NCBI GenBank assembly: GCA_016210805.1
Contig: JACQTL010000101.1
Location: 1-7,197, forward strand
Origin: Actinomycetota bacterium
GTDB lineage: Bacteria > Actinomycetota > UBA4738 > G016210805
DNA length: 7,197 nt
Direction: 5' to 3'
Below the pieces are notes generated by a model. It worked only from the letters and a program-made list of their open reading frames with translations. It did no database searches and was not told the DNA's origin. Positions 1 to 5,322 of this stretch are shown piece by piece. The position numbers were made by a program, and so were the translations under genes. Position 1 is the stretch's first letter, and each line of letters opens with the position of its first letter.

Positions 1-8
1 CCACCGGT

Positions 9-1958
9 GTGGCCGACAGGAGACCGCTCGTCTACGCGGCGATCGTGGCCGTCCTGGCCGTGGTGATGATCGGCGGGGTCCTGGTGGCCACCCGGGGGTC
101 CAAGCCGCCTCCCGGGACGGCCGCCGGGGAGGTTTTCCTGGAGTCGTCCGGCTTCCCCGGGAACGACCCCTTCACCGAGAACGTGGACACGAACACGGCT
201 CCGCCCCCGGTACGCCTGGTGAGCTCGTCGTCGCCCGGCGCGACCACGCCGAGCCCGACCACCACGCCGAGCCCGACCACCACGCCGAGCCCGTCCACCT
301 CGCCGAGCCCGGACACGCCGAGCCCGACCACATCGCCGTCCTCCCCGGGGGCCGTCGGCGTGCGGAGCGTGGAGGGCGCGGCCCCCGGCCTGTACGGGGG
401 AACCCGCGACGAGTCTGCCTGCGACGCCGCACGCCTGGTGGAGTTCCTTCGCTCCGACCCCGCCAAGGCGGCGGCATGGGCCGGCGTGCAGGGGATCGTC
501 CCCGAGGCCATCCCCGAGTTCGTCGCGAGCCTGACGCCCCTCGTCCTCAGGGCCGACACGAGGGTCACGAACCACGGCTACCGCGACGGCCGGGCCACGC
601 CGATCCAGTCGGTCCTCCAGGCCGGGACGGCCGTGCTGGTCGACGCCCTCGGCCAGCCCCGGGTCAAGTGCGGGTGCGGGAACCCGCTGGCCCCGCCGGT
701 GCCCCAGTCCCAGGGCGTGACCTACACCGGCGACCCGTGGCCTGGCTTCCAGCCCGGCGGCGTGATCGTGGTGGTGAACACAGTGCAGGTCCAGGTCTCC
801 GTCTTCGTGGTGGTGGACCTGAAGGGCTCGGGCTACTTCACCCGCCCGGCCGGCGCTCCCGCTCCGGGAGCCGCCCCGGCCGACGGTGAGATCCTGATCG
901 ACCGGTTCTGCGACATGTTCCCGGAGGACTGCCGGCCTCCCTCGCTGGCCCCCGAGGGCGGCCAGCCCACGACGCGTCCGGGTGAGCCCACCCTGGGGAC
1001 CGGCGACGTCCAGATCACCCTGCGATGGAGCACCACCGCCGACCTGGACCTCGCCGTGATCGACCCCGCCGGAGAGACGACCGGCTATGCCAACCCGACA
1101 TCCTCGTCGGGGGGCAGCCTGGACGTCGACTCCAACGCGGGCTGCAACGACCCCACCACCACCCCGGTGGAGAACGTCTTCTGGCCTCCCGGCCAGAGCC
1201 CCGACGGCACCTACACGATCGTCGTGACGTACTTCAGGGAGTGCCCCGGGGGAGCCGGGCCGCAGGCCTTCGAGCTGACCGTGCTGATGGGAGGGGTCCC
1301 CGTGGCCGTGCAGCCCATGGTGGCCGTCCCGGGCGCCACCTTCAGCGTCCTGGGCCCCGCCGGCGGGGCGGAGGCGGACGTGATGGCCACGTTCGCGGAG
1401 GCCGGGACCCTCAACCCGGGCGAGGAGTTCAGCGGCACCGTCACCAAGGAGGGGCCGCTGCCCGTGGCCGGGCCGCCGGGAGCCCCTCACACCTTCAGCG
1501 CGCTCGGCACGGACCCCGGGGCGGTCAACCTGAGATGGCTGTGGGCCTTCGACGACACGTACGCGATCACCGACGGATACGAGCTCACCGTCCAGCCTGG
1601 CGGGGAGACCTTCGTCCTCCCCAGGGAGCTCACGGAGCTGACGATCCCCGGTCTCGAGCCGGGCGCCGAGTACACGTTCACGGTCGTGGCCTACAACGAG
1701 TACGGGAAGAGCCCGCCGGCCACGGTCACCGAGAAGGCCGGGGCCGAGCCGGAGTCGCCTCCCGAGGAGGAGCCGCCGGCTCCCCCGGCCGAGGAGCCGG
1801 AAACCCTGGAGCAATACTGCGACCGGATGTACCCGCCGCCGCCGGCGTTCCCGGCCGAGAACCCCCAGTGGACGCTCTGCATGCACGACCCGACGTCTTC
1901 CGATGCCATCGACCCCGGGTCGCTCCCCATCCCGGTCCCGGCGCCGGAAGAGGCCTGA
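9..1958 (+). CDS. Membrane-anchored DUF6777 / YfaP-like / fibronectin III mosaic protein
   Basis: The product (649 aa from the GTG at 9) is probably displayed outside the membrane. Its ligand is unknown. Residues 6-28 form one hydrophobic segment after a basic N-terminus, so it is a signal anchor. Residues 41-60 and 115-280 match my memory of the actinobacterial DUF6777 family: a DPFT block, then GLYGGTRD, TRVTNHGYRDGRAT, and a CGCGNPL cysteine pair (221, 223). They are interrupted by a Thr/Pro/Ser stalk at 78-113. Residues 332-430 resemble the YfaP/DUF2135 beta domain (ADLDLAVIDP, then a TYTIVV strand). Residues 488-578 read as a fibronectin III domain (W510, then GLEPGAEYTFTVVAYNEYG). The tail is Pro/Glu-rich and ends in a segment with C604 and C624. 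The frame stays open to the left edge and no clear ribosome binding site is visible, so the true start may lie outside the window. The next gene begins 3 nt after the stop. The domain names come from recalled motifs, not a search. Confidence 0.88.
   Translation: MADRRPLVYAAIVAVLAVVMIGGVLVATRGSKPPPGTAAGEVFLESSGFPGNDPFTENVDTNTAPPPVRLVSSSSPGATTPSPTTTPSPTTTPSPSTSPSPDTPSPTTSPSSPGAVGVRSVEGAAPGLYGGTRDESACDAARLVEFLRSDPAKAAAWAGVQGIVPEAIPEFVASLTPLVLRADTRVTNHGYRDGRATPIQSVLQAGTAVLVDALGQPRVKCGCGNPLAPPVPQSQGVTYTGDPWPGFQPGGVIVVVNTVQVQVSVFVVVDLKGSGYFTRPAGAPAPGAAPADGEILIDRFCDMFPEDCRPPSLAPEGGQPTTRPGEPTLGTGDVQITLRWSTTADLDLAVIDPAGETTGYANPTSSSGGSLDVDSNAGCNDPTTTPVENVFWPPGQSPDGTYTIVVTYFRECPGGAGPQAFELTVLMGGVPVAVQPMVAVPGATFSVLGPAGGAEADVMATFAEAGTLNPGEEFSGTVTKEGPLPVAGPPGAPHTFSALGTDPGAVNLRWLWAFDDTYAITDGYELTVQPGGETFVLPRELTELTIPGLEPGAEYTFTVVAYNEYGKSPPATVTEKAGAEPESPPEEEPPAPPAEEPETLEQYCDRMYPPPPAFPAENPQWTLCMHDPTSSDAIDPGSLPIPVPAPEEA
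243..329 (+). repeat. In-frame 18-bp tandem repeat encoding a TTPSPT stalk
   Basis: Three to four tandem units of 18 bp, with a core of accacgccgagcccg, start at 243, 261, 279 and 297. A shortened 15-bp unit follows at 315. They encode hexapeptides of the type TTPSPT. The first two units are identical in DNA and the later ones diverge. The region forms the extended, probably O-glycosylatable stalk of the anchored protein, and its repeat structure suggests it can change in length by slippage. Confidence 0.85.
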
Positions 1959-1961
1959 GGG

Positions 1962-2669
1962 GTGGCCGGGCTGCCCCCTCCGCCACGGTGGTTCATCCCG
2001 GCGATCGGCCTGGTGGTGGCCGTCGCCGCGGTGCTGGCCGTCGTCCGGATGGGGGGCGGGGATGCTGCGCCGGTCGCGGCGTCATCGCCCTCGCAGCCAT
2101 CGGTGAGTCCGACGGGGGCGACCACCACCCCGACGCCTTCGCCGACCGCTCCGGCGACCACATCGGCGCCCCCGAGCCCTTCGCCCGAGCCCACGGAGCC
2201 CGCCGGCGTGGCGCTCGGCGCGTCGTGCTCGAACGACCGCGAGGGGTACGGGATCGACTACCCCGCCGGGTGGTTCACACCCACGCAGCCGGCCTGGGTG
2301 TGCCAGCTGTTCGACCCTGAGCCCTTCGTGGTCGAGCCGAACACCGAGCCCCCCATCGTCGCGGTGACCGTCTACGTGGACGGCCATCGACGGGCCAAGC
2401 TGCTCGCCGCTCTCACCGACCCGGCCCTCTACCGGGTCATCTCGACGAGCGAGGGGACGTTCGCCGACGCCGGGCGGCCCGGGACGGTGGTCGAGACCGA
2501 GCAGGTCGAGGACCTCCTGTGGCCCGCGGGGACCCTCTCGTTCTCGGTGCTGGTGGACCGGGTGGACACGACGATCGTCGTCACCACCAGCGACCTGGCC
2601 GGCTCGGACTACGAGGCCAACAAGCAGCTGGTCCTGGCCATGGCCCGGAGCCTCCGCATCGCCGGCTGA
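1962..2669 (+). CDS. Stalked membrane-anchored protein of unknown function
   Basis: This 235-aa product has a Pro-rich N-terminus and one transmembrane helix at residues 11-29. A Ser/Thr/Pro linker follows at 39-80, rich in TPTPSPT-like runs, and then a globular domain of about 150 residues. That domain starts CSNDREGYGIDYPAGWF, a pattern I associate with small secreted actinobacterial domains that have a tyrosine/glycine-rich opening strand. C89 and C114 could form a disulfide. No catalytic motif is visible. The GTG start lies 3 nt after the preceding stop. A GGAAGAGG ribosome binding site sits inside the upstream gene at 1946-1953, 8 nt before the start, so the two genes are very likely co-transcribed and translationally coupled. 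The shared design of helix, stalk and head suggests both proteins work at the same place outside the membrane. I do not recognise a named family. Confidence 0.85.
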   Translation: MAGLPPPPRWFIPAIGLVVAVAAVLAVVRMGGGDAAPVAASSPSQPSVSPTGATTTPTPSPTAPATTSAPPSPSPEPTEPAGVALGASCSNDREGYGIDYPAGWFTPTQPAWVCQLFDPEPFVVEPNTEPPIVAVTVYVDGHRRAKLLAALTDPALYRVISTSEGTFADAGRPGTVVETEQVEDLLWPAGTLSFSVLVDRVDTTIVVTTSDLAGSDYEANKQLVLAMARSLRIAG

Positions 2670-2687
2670 ACGGGCCGCGGCCGGCTC

Positions 2688-2701
2688 CCGGGGCTCCCCG
2701 G
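2688..2701 (+). terminator. Small GC hairpin after the anchored-protein pair
   Basis: CCGGGG and CCCCGG are perfect 6-bp complementary arms separated by 2 nt, so the real stem is about 5 bp with a 4-nt loop. The hairpin starts 18 nt after the stop of the preceding gene. No T-tract follows. It could help end the upstream transcript, but such small palindromes are common in DNA this GC-rich, so support is weak. Confidence 0.25.
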
Positions 2702-2737
2702 AACCGTGACTTCACCAGGAACGGCGGGCGCGAACGG

Positions 2738-2743
2738 TACACT
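2738..2743 (+). promoter_or_regulatory. Candidate -10 box for a leaderless transcript
   Basis: TACACT matches the TAnnnT form of the vegetative -10 element and ends 6 nt before the ATG at 2750. Transcription would therefore begin at or next to the start codon. No Shine-Dalgarno sequence precedes that ATG, which fits a leaderless mRNA, a common arrangement in Actinomycetota. A -35 element is not convincing: TTCACC at 2711-2716 is about 21 nt away, which is too far. Confidence 0.5.
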
Positions 2744-2749
2744 CCCGCG

Positions 2750-3484
2750 ATGGCCGAGGTCGCACCGGGCGTCCGCCTGCTGACGGGCGGGGTCGTGAAC
2801 TTCTACCTGGTGGAGGAGGGCGGGAGGTTCGCCGTCGTCGACGCTGGCGCGCCGAAAGACTGGGCGCTGCTCGTGCGGGCGCTGGAACGGCTGGGGACCG
2901 GCCTGGAGGCCGTGGCCACCATCCTGCTCACACACGCTCACTCCGACCACACGGGGTTCGCCGAGCGGGCCAGGACGGAGGGCGGGGCAACCGTGCGCGT
3001 CCACGAGGCCGACGCCGAGACGGCCCGGACCGGGAAGGTCCCCAGGAACGACGGGAGGATGACCGCGTACCTGTTGAAGGGCCGGTTCTACAGGACGGCC
3101 TTCTCGCTCCTCCGCCGCGGCGCCGGGAGGATCGTGCCGATCCACGAGGTCGCCACGTTCGCCGACGGAGAGACGCTGGACGTCCCCGGCAGGCCCCGCG
3201 CGATCCACGCCCCGGGCCACACCGCGGGGGCGTGCGCGCTCTTCCTGGAGGAGCGGAGCGCCCTCGTCACCGGCGACGTCGTGGTGACCACGAACCCGCT
3301 CACCGGCAGGGCCGGGCCCCAGATCATGCCCTCGGGGTTCAACCGGGACACGGGGATGGCCCTGGAGTCGCTGGGGCGCATCGAGGAGATCGCCGCCGAC
3401 GTCCTGCTCCCTGGCCACGGTGAGCCCTGGAGGGAGGGTCCCCGGGAGGCCGTCCGCAGGGCCCGCGAGGCCGGCCCCTCCTAG
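2750..3484 (+). CDS. Metallo-beta-lactamase-fold metal-dependent hydrolase
   Basis: This 244-aa cytoplasmic enzyme has no signal peptide. The metal site of the superfamily is complete: H62, H64, D66 and H67 in THAHSDH, H157 in HAPGHT, D176 in TGDV and H223 in PGHG. That predicts a two-metal hydrolase. The substrate is unknown. The overall layout, with a central GDV and a C-terminal PGHGEP, is that of general MBL-fold hydrolases (glyoxalase-II-like), not antibiotic-degrading lactamases, which are usually exported. Residues about 96-130 form a basic helical insert (Arg-rich, around FYRTAFSLLRR) between the metal motifs and may shape the substrate pocket. The ATG at 2750 was chosen because the family's first strand (VRLLTGGVVNFYLVE) begins just after it. 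The open frame to its left runs into the preceding gene. The gene is convergent with the minus-strand lipoprotein, with 24 nt between stops. Confidence 0.93.
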   Translation: MAEVAPGVRLLTGGVVNFYLVEEGGRFAVVDAGAPKDWALLVRALERLGTGLEAVATILLTHAHSDHTGFAERARTEGGATVRVHEADAETARTGKVPRNDGRMTAYLLKGRFYRTAFSLLRRGAGRIVPIHEVATFADGETLDVPGRPRAIHAPGHTAGACALFLEERSALVTGDVVVTTNPLTGRAGPQIMPSGFNRDTGMALESLGRIEEIAADVLLPGHGEPWREGPREAVRRAREAGPS

Positions 3485-3508
3485 CGAACCGGCGGAGCCC
3501 GGCGCCCC

Positions 3509-4231
3509 TCACACCTCGCAGTAGTCGACGCCGCGGTCGATCCAGCCGCCCGCCCCGTCCGAGGCGTAGCGCTGCACCGCGAGCACGCGGCCGTCGCGGA
3601 CCAGGCGGACCAGCCGGGGGAGGGCCTCCGGGTAGCCGGCCCGCTCGAGCACGTCTCGTGGGAGGACCTCAATGGCCTGCGCCGGGATGTCCTCGCGAGC
3701 CAGCTCGACCGGATCGCCGACCACCCCGGGGGGCGTGCCGCCCTCGAAGTCCTCCAGGTAGTCGGGATGGGTTCCAGTGGGATGCTCGCAGTCCGGGCGG
3801 TCCTGTACCCACAGCCCGTCGGGGTCGACCACCTCGAGCCCCACCCAGGGCCCGTCGTCGGCCGGGTAGTCGTTCGGGGCCACGCAGATCAGCTCCCAGG
3901 CCCCCGGCCCCTCCTCCGCCACGGCCTCCGCAACGCCGGGACCCACGTCCTGGACGTTCCCGATCTGGCCGGCCTGACGGTGATACACATACACGGGTCC
4001 CGTGCGGCGGTTGTCGATCCGGAGGTGGACCCCGTCGGGCCGCGGCCTCACCGAGCCCGTGGCCACCCGGGTCCCGTCCGGCTCGCAGATCACCTCGGCC
4101 ACCTCGCTGGCACTCGTCCCCGAGCCGGTCACCCGGGCGCACGCCGCGAGCGCGATGGGCAGGAGGAGCAGCAACCGGCCGACCCGATCCATGACCGGCT
4201 TCGACGCCGCACGCCGGGCGAAGGTTCCCAT
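3509..4231 (-). CDS. Lipoprotein of unknown function with four extra cysteines
   Basis: This exported lipoprotein is 240 aa from the ATG at 4231. A basic N-region is followed by a Leu-rich core and the lipobox LAAC, with lipidation at C31. The mature part carries C49, C116, C148 and C238, enough for two disulfides. It opens with a segment like ICEPDGTRV followed by RPDGVHLRIDN, a pattern I have seen in uncharacterised actinobacterial proteins and that suggests a beta-sandwich. Residues 125-160 are Asp/Pro-rich. No catalytic motif is visible. I chose the ATG at 4231 because GAGGGA lies about 7 nt upstream. An internal ATG at 4192 also gives a good signal peptide but lacks a ribosome binding site. 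The frame also reaches an ATG at 4333, but that would put about 60 residues before the lipobox. The gene is divergent from the sigma-factor unit. Confidence 0.83.
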   Translation of the reverse strand: MGTFARRAASKPVMDRVGRLLLLLPIALAACARVTGSGTSASEVAEVICEPDGTRVATGSVRPRPDGVHLRIDNRRTGPVYVYHRQAGQIGNVQDVGPGVAEAVAEEGPGAWELICVAPNDYPADDGPWVGLEVVDPDGLWVQDRPDCEHPTGTHPDYLEDFEGGTPPGVVGDPVELAREDIPAQAIEVLPRDVLERAGYPEALPRLVRLVRDGRVLAVQRYASDGAGGWIDRGVDYCEV

Positions 4232-4281
4232 CGCCGGTCCCTCGGCTTGATCGAGTGAAGCAGTCGCCTCCCCAATGAAGC

Positions 4282-4301
4282 CGATCCCGGATGCGGGATC
4301 G
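4282..4301. promoter_or_regulatory. Perfect 8-bp inverted repeat, possible operator
   Basis: CGATCCCG and CGGGATCG are perfect arms separated by the 4-nt spacer gatg. The element abuts, and overlaps by one base, the candidate ECF -35 box and lies about 50 nt upstream of the minus-strand lipoprotein start. In this position it could be an operator for a dimeric regulator acting on either gene, or a hairpin in the minus-strand leader. A terminator is less likely, because neither neighbouring gene ends here. Confidence 0.5.
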
Positions 4302-4326
4302 AACCTCGGCGGTGCGCTCTCCGTAT
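4301..4326 (+). promoter_or_regulatory. Candidate ECF sigma-type promoter
   Basis: GAACC at 4301-4305 and CGTAT at 4322-4326 are 16 nt apart. This agrees with the general ECF promoter form, GAAC at -35 and CGT at -10, known for many group IV sigma factors including SigL-type ones. Transcription would start near 4333, giving a leader of about 45 nt before the lipoprotein ATG. Because the unit encodes an ECF sigma factor, this is most simply read as its own autoregulated promoter. The match was made by eye. Confidence 0.5.
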
Positions 4327-4377
4327 CCCCCACGTCATCGGATCAGGGCCAGGTGAGCCCGGAAGGAGGCGGAGGCG

Positions 4378-4770
4378 ATGCGCATGCGGATGCTGGCGGC
4401 GGTGCTCGGCGCCGCGATGCTGCTCGTGGCGTGCGGAGGAGGCGGCGGCGAGCTCGATGTCGAGATGCGCAAGCTCAACGACTCGGGGCAGAGTGGAACG
4501 GCGACCCTCACCGAGGAGGACGGGCAGACCCGGGTCGTCCTGGACCTGGCCGACTCGCCGGCCGGTCCGCAGCCCGCGCACATCCACCCCGGGACGTGCG
4601 ACGAGCTCGATCCGCAGCCGGCGTACCCTCTGAACAACGTCGAGAACGGGAGCTCGGACACCACGGTGAACGTGTCGCTCGAGGAGCTCCGGGACGGGGA
4701 GTTCGCCATCAACGTCCACCTGTCGGGTGAGGAGGTCCAGACCTACGTCGCCTGCGGCGAGATCGCCTGA
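4378..4770 (+). CDS. Small SOD/CHRD-like lipoprotein
   Basis: This 130-aa exported lipoprotein has lipobox LVAC with lipidation at C19, then a Gly run and a beta-rich domain of about 105 residues. The domain has AHIHPGTC (H68, H70, C74), a NVHL strand (H114) and a C-terminal YVACGEI (C126). These resemble Cu/Zn superoxide dismutase: the HxH copper ligands, the His in the VHE strand, and the disulfide ending in ACGVIG. The zinc loop and the bridging histidine are absent, since no His lies between C74 and H114. It is more likely a CHRD-like or degenerate fold than an active dismutase. A C74-C126 disulfide is expected. The start is supported by AAGGAGG 8 nt upstream. Two further in-frame ATGs follow within five codons. 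It is first in the unit with the sigma and anti-sigma genes, so it may be a target or partner of that switch. Confidence 0.87.
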   Translation: MRMRMLAAVLGAAMLLVACGGGGGELDVEMRKLNDSGQSGTATLTEEDGQTRVVLDLADSPAGPQPAHIHPGTCDELDPQPAYPLNNVENGSSDTTVNVSLEELRDGEFAINVHLSGEEVQTYVACGEIA

Positions 4771-4773
4771 CCG

Positions 4774-4788
4774 CCGACCGGGGGTCGG
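4774..4788 (+). other. Hairpin between lipoprotein and sigma gene
   Basis: CCGACC and GGTCGG form a perfect 6-bp stem around a GGG loop. The hairpin lies 3 nt after the lipoprotein stop and just before the sigma-factor start. It could stabilise the upstream message, partly terminate transcription, or limit access of ribosomes to the sigma start. Any of these would lower sigma output relative to the lipoprotein. No T-tract follows. Confidence 0.4.
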
Positions 4789-4800
4789 GGCCGGGTGGGG

Positions 4801-5322
4801 ATGAGGGCCGGGCGACGGGCGCTCCGCACCGAGGCGGACCTCCGCTCGGCGTACGCGGAGCACGGCGGAGAGCTGTACGGGTTCGCGCTCCGGTCGCTGG
4901 AGGACCGCGAGCTGGCGGAGGAGGTGGTACAGGAGACCTTCCTCCGAGCCTGGCGTGCCGGGTCCCGGTTCGATCCCGAGATCGGGTCGCTCCGGACGTG
5001 GCTCTTCGCCATCGCCCGCAACGTCGTCATCGACCAGGCCCGGGCCCGCGCTCGAGTGGCCCCGGTCGAGCGGGCGGAGTTCCCCGGGGAGCCGGACGCG
5101 GTCGAGCGGGCCCTGGTGGCCTGGCAGGTCGAGGAAGCCCTCCGGCGCCTCGCTCCCGACCACCGGAGGGTGCTGGTGGAGACGTACTATCGCGGCCGCC
5201 CGTACGCGGAGGTCGCGGCGGAGCTCGGGATCCCGGAGGGGACGGTCAAGAGCCGCGTGTACTACGCGCTCCGGTCGCTCCGCCTGGCCCTCGAGGAGAT
5301 GGGGTGGACCGATGAGGGATGA
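4801..5322 (+). CDS. ECF (group IV) RNA polymerase sigma factor, SigL-like
   Basis: This 173-aa protein directs RNA polymerase to a small set of promoters. Region 2 spans about residues 14-83, with the RELAEEVVQETFLRAW core-binding helix and the FDPEIGSLRTWLFAIARNVVID segment that melts and reads the -10 element. After a short acidic linker, region 4 spans about 110-165, with the helix-turn-helix YAEVAAELGIPEGTVKSR that reads the -35 element. There is no region 1 or 3 and no C-terminal extension, so it is a minimal ECF factor. The end, LRLALEEMG, is what I recall from SigL-type factors. The ATG at 4801 is preferred, but a GTG at 4795 in the same frame is possible and neither has a strong ribosome binding site. 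Its stop overlaps the anti-sigma start by 11 nt, which implies coupled synthesis and capture of the factor at the membrane. Confidence 0.95.
   Translation: MRAGRRALRTEADLRSAYAEHGGELYGFALRSLEDRELAEEVVQETFLRAWRAGSRFDPEIGSLRTWLFAIARNVVIDQARARARVAPVERAEFPGEPDAVERALVAWQVEEALRRLAPDHRRVLVETYYRGRPYAEVAAELGIPEGTVKSRVYYALRSLRLALEEMGWTDEG

Larger units (their letters stand above)
4232..4377. other. Divergent intergenic regulatory region
   Basis: These 146 nt separate two divergently transcribed lipoprotein genes, so promoters for both must lie here or close by. From left to right the region holds the GAGGGA ribosome binding site of the minus-strand gene, a perfect inverted repeat at 4282-4301, an ECF-type promoter pointing right at 4301-4326, and the strong AAGGAGG ribosome binding site at 4363-4369. 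I found no convincing promoter for the minus-strand gene. Confidence 0.6.

Noticed and set aside
243..329. Short tandem repeats as a CRISPR-like array
   Set aside because: The 18-bp units are contiguous, without spacers, and are in frame within a protein stalk.
1025..2320. A 431-codon plus-strand frame inside the two anchored-protein genes
   Set aside because: It is a shifted-frame shadow with low-complexity Arg/Gly/Pro translation. The overlapping frame has clear domains and a transmembrane anchor.
2700..2738. A second ECF-type promoter before the MBL gene (GGAAC at 2700 and 2718)
   Set aside because: No CGT element lies 16-18 nt downstream of either GGAAC. The TAnnnT box explains the start better.
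2519..2749. N-terminal extension of the MBL-fold protein
   Set aside because: It overlaps the 3' end of the preceding gene in another frame and reads as low complexity. The fold begins right after the ATG at 2750, which has its own -10-like box.
4232..4333. Longer start of the minus-strand lipoprotein at 4333
   Set aside because: It would place the lipobox more than 60 residues into the protein, which a signal peptide does not allow, and it would run through the divergent promoter region.
4378..4770. Calling the small lipoprotein an active Cu/Zn superoxide dismutase
   Set aside because: The bridging histidine and the zinc ligands are absent and the domain is too short, so activity cannot be claimed from the three remaining histidines.
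4129..5163. A 344-codon minus-strand frame covering the sigma unit
   Set aside because: It is antisense to the well-supported lipoprotein and sigma genes and shows no recognisable domain.
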